A DNA stretch of 64,000 nt from Paenibacillus aceti (GTDB lineage: Bacteria; Bacillota; Bacilli; Paenibacillales; Paenibacillaceae). The stretch covers positions 954,771 through 1,018,770 of the forward strand of contig NZ_KZ987724.1 in assembly GCF_003614185.1 (NCBI RefSeq), read 5' to 3'. The translations under genes and the position numbers were made by a program. This document shows positions 45,304-54,226 of this stretch, piece after piece. Below the pieces are notes generated by a model. The model saw only the letters and a list, made by a program, of their open reading frames with translations, did not search any database and had not been told where the DNA came from. The stretch's first letter is position 1; each line of letters opens with the position of its first letter.

Positions 45304-45534
45304 ATGAAAAAAGTTTATCAGTGGGTAATCATAGCTCTGATTTTAATAATATTAGGGTTCATAGTGTGGACATCAACAAGCGATAAAATTAGTGCAACAA
45401 TTTTTATAATCTACTTACTGACTATTTTTACAATCGGTAAATTTCTGAAAATGAAAAAGGCATTTAAGACAGCACTAGTTGTTGGTGTCAATTTATTATT
45501 TGTATGTTACTTGCTCTTTAAGTTTTTGAGCTAA
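45304..45534 (+). CDS. Candidate membrane immunity protein
   Basis: A 76-residue protein with three hydrophobic segments (VIIALILIILGFIVW; ATIFIIYLLTIFTIG; ALVVGVNLLFVCYLL). It begins one base after the RHS stop codon, the position where immunity genes of polymorphic toxins lie. A membrane immunity protein would suit a toxin acting at the membrane. This is inference from position; no family recognised. Confidence 0.6.
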   Translation: MKKVYQWVIIALILIILGFIVWTSTSDKISATIFIIYLLTIFTIGKFLKMKKAFKTALVVGVNLLFVCYLLFKFLS

Positions 45535-45541
45535 TCAGGTG

Positions 45542-45580
45542 ACCACATGTGAGTGTATAAACTCCATGTGGTTCTTTTTT
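45542..45580 (+). terminator. Terminator after RHS-immunity pair
   Basis: ACCACATG pairs with CATGTGGT, followed by TTCTTTTTT. Confidence 0.8.
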
Positions 45581-45593
45581 CTTGATCGCATTA

Positions 45594-45972
45594 CGTATCC
45601 AAACCGGACATCCCAACGAATACAGCAGAATGAATTTGGTGAGATCATTGGATTAACTCATCAAACGAATGGTATGGCAGGATATGAAGAGCTTCATAAG
45701 TATGATGGATTGGGGAATATAGTAGAAATAAATAGAACGAGGGGAAATCAGTCTTCGAATGAGCGTTTTTCATATGATGGTCTAAATCGTCTTGTTCAGG
45801 AAGATATAGAGCCCGAGCAAATTAAATATGTATATGATGAGCGAGGGAATCGCCAGCAACGAAGCACGACCTTTGATGAAGATCAGCCTACCACCAAACA
45901 GACTCATTACTCATACAACGCTGCTAACATGCTTAACAGATTTTCAGACAAAGAAGAGGGCACAGAATATTT
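45594..45972 (+). repeat. 379-bp direct repeat, copy 2 (orphan RHS segment)
   Basis: Gap-free duplicate of 43804-44182. It begins right after the terminator, in mid-frame and without a promoter or start. It gives the recombination homology by which the downstream toxin tip could replace the one in the RHS gene. Confidence 0.9.
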
Positions 45973-46607
45973 TGGAACTTGAGCAATGGGTTGCTTGGAT
46001 ATTGGACTTCTAGTAGGCTTGAAACAATAGAATCAGTTCTCACCACAAATCCATATACATTGGGAAAAGGAGCTTATCAATTAGGAAGAGCAATGTATAA
46101 AGGAGAAATAACATTAGGGGACATAGCAAGTTTTATAGGCGAAGACTTAATAACTCCTTTTGAATATGTTGTTGAAAACGGTAATTACATTTTTACTGGA
46201 GACCCAACAAAACAGGAGGCTTACATATATGGAGAACAGCTTGGAAAATCCAATCCATGGATATTATTGGGAATTCCGTTGCCGGAGGAGCAGTTCTGTC
46301 ATCAAAAATTGCGGCAAAATTCTCGAAGTCAGCCCCTGCTTTTTTGAGATCATTTAAGAAAATTAAAGTTAATGTTTCTGATTTGGTTAAAAACCCAAAA
46401 GATGAATTCGATTTTTATAGAGGAAATTATAATAGAGATGCTTTACGTTCAGCAAGAGAATATATCAAAGACCACGGTACAATAAAACAACCTATTGATG
46501 TTCGAATTCTTGAGGATGGAACATTCCAAATTATTGATGGACATCATAGATGGTGGGCGGCAAAACAAATGGGGTTAAAAACAGTTCCTGTAAAGGTGGT
46601 GGAGTGA
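45594..46607 (+). pseudogene. Orphan RHS tip with ParB/sulfiredoxin-like toxin domain
   Basis: Three frames must be joined: the RHS segment (to about 45975), a pre-toxin linker (NPYTLGKGAYQLGRAMYKGE, DIASFIGEDLITPFEYV, to about 46265) and a toxin domain ending SAREYIKDHGTIKQPIDVRI, IIDGHHRWWAAKQMG, TVPVKVVE. The IDGHHR motif and layout are those of ParB-like nuclease or sulfiredoxin-fold toxins. It has no start and two frameshifts, so it is silent unless recombined. The adjoining gene at 46608 is its immunity candidate. Confidence 0.75.
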
Positions 46608-47141
46608 ATGGGGGCAGAAAGTTTTTTCGTTAAGTTTTTACCTAAAGGTATTTCAAGAATTCCAATTGAAAATGATTATGAAAGTTATGGGTATGCTGGT
46701 GAATCAGAAGTATTTCTTTTACAACTTATCGAAAATTTTACAGTATATAACATAAAATGTGTTCCTAGAAGTCAATATGAGTTTATAATTAATGATTCTT
46801 TAATATTAACAGTTCACTCTGAAGAAAGTAAGGTCAGAGAAATATCAATTGAAGGTTGTTTTTCTTGGTTTGAAGAATGCATTAATGAAATTTATAAATT
46901 ATCAATGATTATATATAGCCATATAGTCAGAATTGAACTTTATCATCCTCAAATTGATAGAGAATTAAAGTCACTTGATGTAAAGGAGTTCTGTGAAATT
47001 ATTAGTGGTTTATACAAAGAAAAATACGAAGATTATATGAAATTATATGGAGTTAGGGGTGTTGTTTGTCTTCCTAGAGAAGGTTTCTATAATTATGTTG
47101 GACGACAAAACAAAAAAAATAATAAAGAAAATATTCAATAA
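46608..47141 (+). CDS. Candidate immunity protein for the ParB-like toxin tip
   Basis: A 177-residue soluble protein, ATG 46608 directly after the toxin stop (GGTGGTGGAGTGA serves as RBS). No named family recognised. Aromatic-rich alpha/beta sequence with a C-terminal Lys/Asn tail. Immediate toxin-immunity adjacency is the only functional evidence. Confidence 0.6.
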   Translation: MGAESFFVKFLPKGISRIPIENDYESYGYAGESEVFLLQLIENFTVYNIKCVPRSQYEFIINDSLILTVHSEESKVREISIEGCFSWFEECINEIYKLSMIIYSHIVRIELYHPQIDRELKSLDVKEFCEIISGLYKEKYEDYMKLYGVRGVVCLPREGFYNYVGRQNKKNNKENIQ

Positions 47142-47337
47142 GTTTAAGTTTAGTAATTGAAAAGAAATTCGGTATTAGATAGTGAAATAGTGAGGGAGAA
47201 TTATTATGTTGGAAAATATATTGAAAAGGTATGCTCTGTTTTGTAAAGAGTGTGGAAATGAGTTGAATACAGTTGGTTTCGGGAAAGAAGTAGATCAATT
47301 AAAATGTATGATATGTAAGAAAGAATATTTATTTTAT

Positions 47338-48419
47338 GACGGATTGTCAAGGCAAGTGCGACAGTTCCTCTGAAAAAGATTCGCGAGCGGTTCTCCATCC
47401 CAGACATTTTCGTGGTCTGTGGTTAATCAGATCAAGAGCATGGTGTAAAGCCTCGTCCGTAACTTGAGCGAAGTCCGTTCCTTTGGGAAAAAACTCTCGC
47501 AAGAGGCCGTTGGCGTTCTCATTGGAGCCTCGTTGCCAGGAGGAATACGGATCAGCAAAGTACACCTGTATGCTATGGGTGGCCTCCAGATTGGTGTAGC
47601 AAGCAAACTCCTTGCCACGATCTGCTGTAGCGGTTTGAAAGGCTCCGATAGGATACTCAGAAGCAACTACACCAAAAGCGATCTCCATAGACAACGCTGT
47701 GCGGTCTGGCATCCGAATGGCTTTGTACAAGCGCGTTTTACGCTCAATGAACGTAGCTACACAGCCCTTGCTTTTCCCACGGCCTGAGACCACCGTATCG
47801 AGTTCCCAATGACCAAACGTTTCCCGAGACCGTACCTCTTTGGGACGCTGAGAGATAGACTTGCCCACGGTAAACTTGCCACGCGTCTCAGCAGGCTTCT
47901 GCCGCTTGCCTTTGTGTCTGAGAACGGTGAGGATGCCTTTGGACAACAGGCCCGCGTACAGCCAGCGATAGATCGTTTTAAAGCATACGATGGCTTGCTT
48001 CTCCTGCCGAAACCGCTGTGTGATCTGCTCCGGAGACCAGGTGGCCTGAAGCTTCTCTTCGATGACTCTAGCCAGCTCCGGCGTCCACTTGCCTTCGGGA
48101 ACCGAGGTTTTACGACGCTGGGTATAGCTCTCCTGGGCTCGCTGTGCACCATAGGTCTCCTGACCCTCGTGACGCTCCAGTTCACGGCTGATGGTGGAAT
48201 GATGTCTGCCGAGCTCTCTGGCAATCGCTCTGGCACTTTTCCCCTGCTGGTGGAGGATTTCTAGCTTGCTGCGCTCGATTATGCTAAGATGTGTGTAGTT
48301 CATGGTGGATTCTCCTTGTGTGAATGTAGGGTGTAGGAACTTTCATTCTACACGAATCCGGCCATGGGCTCTTTTTTATTTATTTCCAGCAGGTGTCGCA
48401 CTTCATTTTACAATCCGTC
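47338..48419 (-). mobile_element. IS30-family insertion sequence (1082 bp)
   Basis: Inverted ends begin GACGGATTGT and share AAGTGCGACA further in. Flanked by a TTAT direct duplication (47334-47337 and 48420-48423). One intact transposase gene. Precise removal restores the host gene, so the insertion is recent. Confidence 0.9.
47347..48303 (-). CDS. IS30-family transposase
   Basis: A 318-residue transposase. N-terminal HTH: LSIIERSKLEILHQQGKSAR, RELGRHHSTISRELERHE. DDE core: GHWELDTVVSGRGKSKGCVA (first Asp), ATADRGKEFACYTN (second Asp), QRGSNENANGLLREFFPKG (Glu). Appears full length and active. Confidence 0.95.
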   Translation of the reverse strand: MNYTHLSIIERSKLEILHQQGKSARAIARELGRHHSTISRELERHEGQETYGAQRAQESYTQRRKTSVPEGKWTPELARVIEEKLQATWSPEQITQRFRQEKQAIVCFKTIYRWLYAGLLSKGILTVLRHKGKRQKPAETRGKFTVGKSISQRPKEVRSRETFGHWELDTVVSGRGKSKGCVATFIERKTRLYKAIRMPDRTALSMEIAFGVVASEYPIGAFQTATADRGKEFACYTNLEATHSIQVYFADPYSSWQRGSNENANGLLREFFPKGTDFAQVTDEALHHALDLINHRPRKCLGWRTARESFSEELSHLP

Positions 48420-48593
48420 TTATAAAAAAAATAGAGAGGTTCGTGTGATTAGTAATAGTTTTTTTGACCAGTATAAAGATTTTGAATTTTTGCTTGGTGA
48501 GTATCCAGGTATACCAACAAGCAAAGTTTACTGCCCCAAAATTTATCGAGTTTTATTTAAAAAGTGGCTATATAAGTATAAGTAGATTTCAAA

Positions 48594-48640
48594 GGCTTAT
48601 CCTAACCTGCATGAGGAATGAGGATAAGCCATTCTTTTGT
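48594..48640 (+). terminator. Terminator of the split zinc-ribbon gene
   Basis: GGCTTATCCT pairs with AGGATAAGCC, followed by ATTCTTTTGTTTG. Confidence 0.7.
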
Positions 48641-48715
48641 TTGTAACAGCCACCGCATTGAAAGAACAGTCAAAACAGGTTAAAAAAAATTATAAAAACA
48701 CTTGAAACGTCGTTT

Positions 48716-49119
48716 GTGAAGTCTGGGACTGTAGTTGCTAATGATAAAAAGAACGAAAACAACTTGATGTATTATTTGACCACTTTAGATTTACAAACAA
48801 AGTACGAGATTATCGACGTAAATATGGCAAAAGATATTCTTAAGACGTTATGCAATGATTATGTATGGGGGTTCTCATCAGCTCGCGCAGGTAAATTCGA
48901 TACTCAATCAATAGTGTCGATATAAATGTCCATTTCATTCAAGCTGAGCATGATAGCAAACATAAAATGCTAAATTGCAGTTTTTATATTAACAGTGTAT
49001 CTAAAATTGATGCTACTAATAAAGTTAAGACAATTTTCAAATATGCATCATTAGGTTTCAATTTATTGGGAGTCTCAGAGTATTTTAAAATTGATGACTG
49101 TTTTATTGTTAGGGGTTAG
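48716..49119 (+). pseudogene. N-terminal half of a broken, candidate immunity gene
   Basis: No proper start is seen. One frame reads MYYLTTLDLQTKYEIIDVNM to GKFDTQ; near 48900 it shifts to a second frame (SINSVDINVHFIQAEHDSKH, KMLNCSFYINSVSKID). It then enters the 110-base duplicated block and ends FKIDDCFIVRG at 49119. The missing C-terminal half is present 4.8 kb downstream at 53938-54216. The family is not recognised. Confidence 0.7.
49002..49111 (+). repeat. 110-bp direct repeat, copy 1
   Basis: Gap-free match to 53940-54049 with about five mismatches. Codes for SKIDATNKVKTIFKYASLGF and on to DDCFIV. The two copies flank 4.8 kb containing several cassettes and an IS. Confidence 0.9.
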
Positions 49120-49139
49120 ACATAGATTCAACCATTGAA

Positions 49140-49581
49140 GTGATTTTGCCCCAGGTGTACAACAATCCATTGGTATATATAGATCCCACTGGGCATGATG
49201 CATACTTTTTTTATGGTCTACCACATGGGAAAAATGGGGGATTCCAAGAAAGAGCGGAAAAGGATGCTGCAAGATGGCTGAAAGATCATAACACAAAAGC
49301 ACATGTTGTTGGTATTGATACGGAAAAAGAATTTATTAATGAGTGGGATTCAATGGGTTCAGACGATGAAGATATTGAGTTAGTTTCATTGTATTTTCAT
49401 AGTAATTCTAATAATTTGATCTTAGATTATACAAAAGATGAATATATGACTACTAATAAAAAGGAAAGCTAACGGCTTAGTCAAATATTATAGAATTGGT
49501 AAATTCCATTTTAGCTATGAAGTGATTAACCATAATAAGAAAAATTGGGCTGGCAAAAGAGTATGGGGACCAATTAAATAG
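49140..49581 (+). pseudogene. Orphan RHS tip with toxin-like domain, frameshifted
   Basis: Begins VYNNPLVYIDPTGHDAYFFY, the last residues of an RHS core followed by the start of a tip, with no upstream RHS. The first frame ends at 49472 (YTKDEYMTTNKKES). The homology continues in another frame, ANGLVKYYRIGKFHFSYEVI, to GKRVWGPIK and a stop at 49581. Central text (TEKEFINEWDSMG; ELVSLYFHSNSNNL) resembles a small alpha/beta fold. The gene after it, at 49591, is the immunity candidate. Toxin activity unknown. Confidence 0.7.
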
Positions 49582-49590
49582 GGGGAAACA

Positions 49591-50007
49591 ATGAAATATA
49601 GGTGGGTTATTACGATTGCTTTCTGTTGTTTGGTAATAATTATATTGTCGTATTTATTCTATTCACAGAAAATAAGGTTTTACGAAGTCACATCGGTCAT
49701 GAAACATAAAGATGGAACTTCCTTAGTTTATATCGTTAAGTCAAAAGATGATGCTATTCTTGAATATCATCATATTGATTTGCCTGAGATGAATTGGGAA
49801 GAAAGCAATTTAGTTATTGCTGAAGGCTGGCGATTAAAACAGATTTTATATGTGGATTTTAACCCGTTTATTGGAGGAAATGAGAGGTTAGTTAAAGTGA
49901 AGCTGGATAAGACAAGTAAAAGCTCCAGGATTTATATTTATAAGATTAAGAAGATAAATATATATTTGGATGAAAGATATGCAAATGGTGGTATTTTCAT
50001 TGAATAG
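49591..50007 (+). CDS. Candidate membrane-anchored immunity protein
   Basis: A 138-residue protein with GGGGGAAACA before the ATG, nine bases after the toxin-tip stop. One N-terminal membrane anchor (VITIAFCCLVIIILSYLFY) then an outward or cytoplasmic beta-rich domain. No family recognised; role inferred from position. Confidence 0.6.
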   Translation: MKYRWVITIAFCCLVIIILSYLFYSQKIRFYEVTSVMKHKDGTSLVYIVKSKDDAILEYHHIDLPEMNWEESNLVIAEGWRLKQILYVDFNPFIGGNERLVKVKLDKTSKSSRIYIYKIKKINIYLDERYANGGIFIE

Positions 50008-50127
50008 TGAAGGTCTGGAAAAGAGGGAGATGCTGAAGAACTCCAAAGATTGATTGGTGCAGCGTAAAGAATAAACAGTTGGCTTCGGTGGGAAATATAT
50101 TCTTGGCCCGATAAAAGGGGGGGATAA

Positions 50128-50709
50128 GTGTATCCTAATATTGAAGTTCCATTTGAGCTTGGTTCTTTCGATACTATGAGCAAGAGAGAAGCAGATCACT
50201 TTTTTATGTGGTTCTTAGAAAATCGAAAAAATAGAATACAAGTATTGGTTGACTATTATGAAAGTACCGGAGGTGGTAGCCCAAAAGATTTAGATTTGAC
50301 TACTAAATCTTTAAATTTACTATGGAATTGGTTTGTTCCGCGTATAGTCCAGATTAAAAAGACGAGTGAGGAATTAGCAGAAGAAAATGAACAGTTGCCC
50401 TGGTGGATAAAAACAGAATGTAGTGAAAATGAGTATAAATTAAGTAAAGAAACAGAAATTATGATTATGGATATAGGTCTCTATTTCGGCGAAGTTCTAA
50501 TTCAACAATTTGTTCAACTGAAATGGGGGATAATCTATAAGCCCCGGAATTTCGTTGATGTAAATAGGCCAATCATCGTTGGATTTAATAAAAACATGAC
50601 TTTAAATCCAGTTAGAGTAGTTAATACTTGCACCTATAAAGCAGCCAAAGGGATTCAAAGTAATGACCTTTATAGTTTATATCAAATATGGGCTGAATAC
50701 GTGGAATAA
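50128..50709 (+). CDS. Unknown soluble protein, candidate immunity
   Basis: A 193-residue protein from GTG 50128 with a strong GGGGGGGATAA site. No named family recognised. Helical, Trp/Glu-rich (LLWNWFVPRIVQIKK; ELAEENEQLPWWIKTE). The 120 bases before it hold toxin-like fragments in mixed frames (EGDAEELQRLIGAA; GFGGKYILGPIK), similar to the GPIK end of the preceding tip, so it was probably the immunity partner of a lost toxin. Confidence 0.55.
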   Translation: MYPNIEVPFELGSFDTMSKREADHFFMWFLENRKNRIQVLVDYYESTGGGSPKDLDLTTKSLNLLWNWFVPRIVQIKKTSEELAEENEQLPWWIKTECSENEYKLSKETEIMIMDIGLYFGEVLIQQFVQLKWGIIYKPRNFVDVNRPIIVGFNKNMTLNPVRVVNTCTYKAAKGIQSNDLYSLYQIWAEYVE

Positions 50710-50768
50710 GAACTTGGGATAGAGATCATTTTGGTTGAAAGGGGCTCGACAACCTAAGGGAGGCGCAT

Positions 50769-51394
50769 ATGCGGGTATGGTTACGGCTTCTAATAATAAT
50801 ACTAATTATATTTAGTGTCTCAGCATTCGTTTGGTTTCTTTTAGGATCTACGGCATATTTCAACGAGGGATGGATATTACAGGAACTTTTTATTTTTGGG
50901 GAGCAGGTATCCCTGTTCTATTATTGGCTACGTTGTTTACTATACTACTCATCAAAGGATGGATTCCGACGAGTAGAGTCGACTATGCTGGCATTTGTGT
51001 AATGCTAGTAATCACAATACTAATCTCGATCTCTCTAATTCAAAGCGTTAACACCAACGGTTGGGCCAACGAAAAGATAAGAAGTGATTCATTAAAGATT
51101 ACAGCGGACGAAAAATATGAATATCAAATTGAGTTAATTAATTTATTTCAAAGAAATAGCCGTGCACGACTCTATCTAAAGGAAATTGCCTCGGGAGGGG
51201 AATCGTATATCATGATTAATATTCAGACACGTATGATTGAGGGACTTCGCATTGGTGATGTTAATCACTGGGTGAAACTTGAACCAACGGACGATTCAAC
51301 ACAGTATATTCTATATACGACAAAAGATCTTCACATTCCTGAGGAGAAGTTCACAATCGACGTTGTTGCTGGAACATCAAATAGGATTCAATAA
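50769..51394 (+). pseudogene. Membrane protein, frameshifted
   Basis: ATG 50769 has GGGAGGCG upstream and encodes LRLLIIILIIFSVSAFVWFL, GSTAYFNEGW. Near 50885 the reading shifts: TGTFYFWGAGIPVLLLATLF, then more membrane segments and a soluble C-terminal domain to 51394. Joined, it is about 208 residues with three to four membrane helices. No family recognised; cassette context suggests immunity. Confidence 0.6.
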
Positions 51395-51410
51395 AGCAGG
51401 ATTATTCTAA

Positions 51411-51443
51411 ACCACAGGCGATCCCCTCTCGCTTGTGGTCCTT
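51411..51443 (+). terminator. Terminator after frameshifted membrane gene
   Basis: ACCACAGGCGA pairs with TCGCTTGTGGT, followed by CCTTTATT. Confidence 0.65.
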
Positions 51444-51497
51444 TATTAAGTTAAGAATTGATGTTTAATATAGTTGACTCTATTTTACAGACTATAC

Positions 51498-52034
51498 CTA
51501 CTTATAATAAATTGTTCTATCCATTGAATGTATATTAATTCCAATCACATTAATTGCTTTGAAATTGTCATTATATATCATAAGATTATAATCCAAGTTA
51601 TTACGTAACAGCTCAATCTCTTCATCTGATAATTCATTGTCCATAATCAGTGGCAATTCTATAGCGTACGTTCTTTTCCCAGTAGACTCGATAGGTTGAA
51701 GTTGAGAATAGTCGGATTCTTCAACTTTAAGAATATTTGAGACTTCTTTAGGAAAAAGTAATTTGTAATATATTTTTGGTTTTGTTATTAATAATTTTTG
51801 ATAAAATTTCTCGTGAAATGTAAATGTCCAAGTATACACTAGTTTATTATTTCCATACTTTATATCAAATGAACTTACACTGAAGTTGGCAGGGACAAAC
51901 CAAAGATTATTCTCAGTTCCAGACGCATCATCCAACTGGCGATTAATATTTTCAAACGTCATATTTTGATTAGTGCTACAACTAGTAAGAAACGAACATA
52001 GAATTATAACAAATAATAATCGTAATTTAGGCAT
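51498..52034 (-). CDS. Lipoprotein of unknown function
   Basis: A 178-residue protein with a type II signal peptide: LRLLFVIILCSFLTSCST, lipobox LTSC, Cys19. The mature part is beta-rich (NKLVYTWTFTFHEKFYQKLL) with acidic C-terminal third. It should be anchored on the outer face of the membrane. No family recognised. Opposite to the toxin cassettes; could protect against a secreted toxin, but this is a guess. Confidence 0.7.
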   Translation of the reverse strand: MPKLRLLFVIILCSFLTSCSTNQNMTFENINRQLDDASGTENNLWFVPANFSVSSFDIKYGNNKLVYTWTFTFHEKFYQKLLITKPKIYYKLLFPKEVSNILKVEESDYSQLQPIESTGKRTYAIELPLIMDNELSDEEIELLRNNLDYNLMIYNDNFKAINVIGINIHSMDRTIYYK

Positions 52035-52084
52035 GTATATTCACATCCACAATGTAAACTATTGATACGTAAAAGATTGAGTAA

Positions 52085-52126
52085 AGAGCATAACACCTTG
52101 TTTATACTCCAAGATTGTTATGCTCT
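52085..52126 (-). terminator. Terminator of the truncated minus-strand gene
   Basis: On the minus strand AGAGCATAACA pairs with TGTTATGCTCT, followed by TTACTC. It lies just after the stop codon at 52136. Confidence 0.6.
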
Positions 52127-52135
52127 TCGAATAAG

Positions 52136-52437
52136 TTAATTAAGAGCACCTGGTACAGTCACAACAGTCATAGGAATCTTGTGTACATTTACATCCTTAA
52201 TCCCTAAAACTTGAAGCTCATTTAAGAACGATTGACCTGGTTGATAAACAGGATCGAGATAGGAGGCCACTGCCTGTGAGCCATCCCGATGTTTTGGTGC
52301 TTTATATGAAAATTGTCTATTTATAGTGCTAGATGTTGAACCAGAAGTAGCGCCATTAGGACCATAAGTAAAAACAGGAACAATTGCAGTTGTGTCACCT
52401 GAAACTTCATTAGTTACAAAAGTTAATTCTGAGTAGT
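52136..52437 (-). pseudogene. C-terminal fragment of an unknown gene cut by an IS
   Basis: Minus-strand frame of about 100 codons with no start: HYSELTFVTNEVSGDTTAIV to VTVPGALN. It opens close to the left end of the IS at 52462. Not recognised; the N-terminal part is not visible on the other side of the IS. Confidence 0.5.
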
Positions 52438-52461
52438 GTCAGCGTTTGCTTTTACCTTAAC

Positions 52462-53819
52462 ATAAATGAGCAAAAATGGATACAGAAAATACCAATAGAT
52501 AATTAGGCTACATGGAATCGCTCACAAACCGTAGAAAACGGAATACCCTTTTGGGCGTACTCGTAGACATACTTAAGGCGGTCTTGCTGAACCTGCTTGC
52601 GTACAGCACGTAATCCCTCCCCAAAAGGGCAAGATCGTCCTAAACCGACTGTGCAATAGAGATGCGTCCAGGCCAAAAGTGCCCATAAGCGGATAAACGC
52701 TTTGGCAGAACGAACTTGATAGGTGTCAAAACCCAAATTGTTCTTGGATTGACGAAAGAAGATTTCAATGGGCCAGCGCTTGGCATAGTAAGCCGCAATC
52801 ATTTCGGTTTCCAGCGAAACATCCGTGCATAAGAACGCTCGTAAGGCCTTCGGTTCTCCAAAAGCCTGCTCGGGCCAACAGAGTAGCACCACGGCATTAC
52901 CGATCTGATTGAGTGCCCCTTCATAACGATACATCCAGTACGAAGAACCGTTCACGGTCACGAGGCGAACGTCTGGCTTACGGATGTGTGCCGCGAAGTC
53001 TTGCACCGAAATTCGGATGCCTTGGGGATATAGAATTCGGTTCGTTTTGAGTGCACCGATAAAATGGTAGCCTGCCGCGGCGTAAGCGTCGATGACGCGG
53101 GGACAGGTAAACCAGGAGTCCACTAAAGCATAGCCGCCATGGAGTGGGGGTGGCAGAGTCTAGACCCGATCGATTTTCGTAACGACTTTACCGTCTGGGT
53201 GCTTCTGGCTCTTGTCGCACAGGTCGATCGAGTGGATCAAGGATGTATCGCCACAAGCCACAACAGTGGCTTGGATTTGATGACCAAATACGATTTTACC
53301 GAGCAAATACGAGTGATGGAAGCCAGTGCACTCCATGGGAGACTGTGCCTGTGACGAAGGCTTGGTCTTTTGTGCAATCGTATCATCATGAATGACAAAG
53401 TACGGTTCGGCGGTACGCCCCGAGATAGCCATAACCTGAGCCAGAGAATCCGCTTTGACCTGGCGCTGTAGTACGCTTTCGTCCCATTTGCCTTCAGCCA
53501 GAAAATGACCAATAGAAGTCCGATGGCAATCACTATATTCGGCCAGGTCTACGACTTTCCCTCGAAAACCTTTGGCTGTCGCAGCCACCATATACGTCTC
53601 GATATGCGCCATCACCGGTTTTGAAAAATAGAGTGGCAAGCGATGTTGGGACAAATAGTTGCGAATAGCAGTATGTTCGGGTACGATATCGGTATGAGAC
53701 ATAGTGATTCCTCCTTGGTTGAAAAAATTGTTGTGGTGACTACTTTTAACACAAGGGAAGCATTTTGTCTCTATTCTTTTTGATTTTACAATTTACTGGA
53801 AGTGAATTTGCTCATTTAT
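52462..53819 (-). mobile_element. IS4/IS701-like insertion sequence, inactive
   Basis: Ends share ATAAATGAGCAAA (52462-52474) and its inverse at 53807-53819; ACCTTAA lies just outside both. About 1.36 kb with one frameshifted transposase gene. No target duplication seen. Confidence 0.7.
52503..53702 (-). pseudogene. IS4/IS701-like transposase, frameshifted
   Basis: The first frame (53702-53160) reads YSDCHRTSIGHFLAEGKWDE, PYFVIHDDTIAQKTKP (first Asp) and ends KIDRV. The second (53123-52503) continues VDSWFTCPRVIDAYAAAGYH (second Asp), YYAKRWPIEIFFRQSKNNLG (Glu). A shift near 53140 separates them, so the product is inactive. Family label is approximate. Confidence 0.8.
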
Positions 53820-53937
53820 AGTATTAAGGTTAATTGTTACTAAATGGTTTTAACTGGAACAAGATACATAATTACATTGCGAGAAATTCGTAGACTAAAA
53901 TCGTTATCATAGAAATAAGGAGAACTGAGATTGATAA

Positions 53938-54216
53938 TTTAAAATTGATGCTATTAATAAAGTTAAGACAATTTTCAAACATGCATCAGTAGGTTTCAAT
54001 TTATTGGGAGTCTCAGAGTATTTTAAAATTGATGACTGTTTTATTGTTAATGTTGAAATTCCTCTGAGTATAAATTCATTAGATGAAATAAGAGACGTTC
54101 TTATCAGGTTTTTTAGTGACTGGAGATTAACCGGATTTGAGGCATTTAGTGAAGAATACGTTTTGGATGATAGTATAACATCATTGAATGTTTGGTTTAA
54201 AGAAGCGAAACTATGA
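53938..54216 (+). pseudogene. C-terminal half of the broken, candidate immunity gene
   Basis: An open frame with no start, preceded by a stop at 53935. It starts in the 110-base duplicated block (KIDAINKVKTIFKHASVGF) and continues beyond it with VEIPLSINSLDEIRDVLIRF, DWRLTGFEAFSEEYVLDD, to KEAKL. Joined to the fragment at 48716-49119 it makes a complete protein. No expression signal here. Confidence 0.75.
53940..54049 (+). repeat. 110-bp direct repeat, copy 2
   Basis: Partner of 49002-49111. Lies 120 bases to the right of the IS4/IS701-like element. Confidence 0.9.
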
Positions 54217-54226
54217 TATTTCAAAT

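Larger units (their letters stand above)
47206..48585 (+). pseudogene. Zinc-ribbon protein gene split by IS30 element
   Basis: ATG 47206 has GAGGGAG upstream and encodes ALFCKECGNEL and LKCMICKKEYLFY, two CxxC pairs of a zinc ribbon. At 47337 the IS30-like element enters. Removing it with one TTAT copy rejoins the frame exactly at 48424 to KKNREVRVISNSFFDQYKDF and YCPKIYRVLFKKWLYKYK, stop 48585. The restored protein is about 97 residues. As it stands the first half runs into the IS and stops at 47373. Position suggests an immunity or accessory gene of the cassette array. Confidence 0.85.

Noticed and set aside
50709-50769. Possible further RHS remnant between the GTG-started gene and the frameshifted membrane gene
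   Set aside because: Only a few residues in mixed frames; too short to support.
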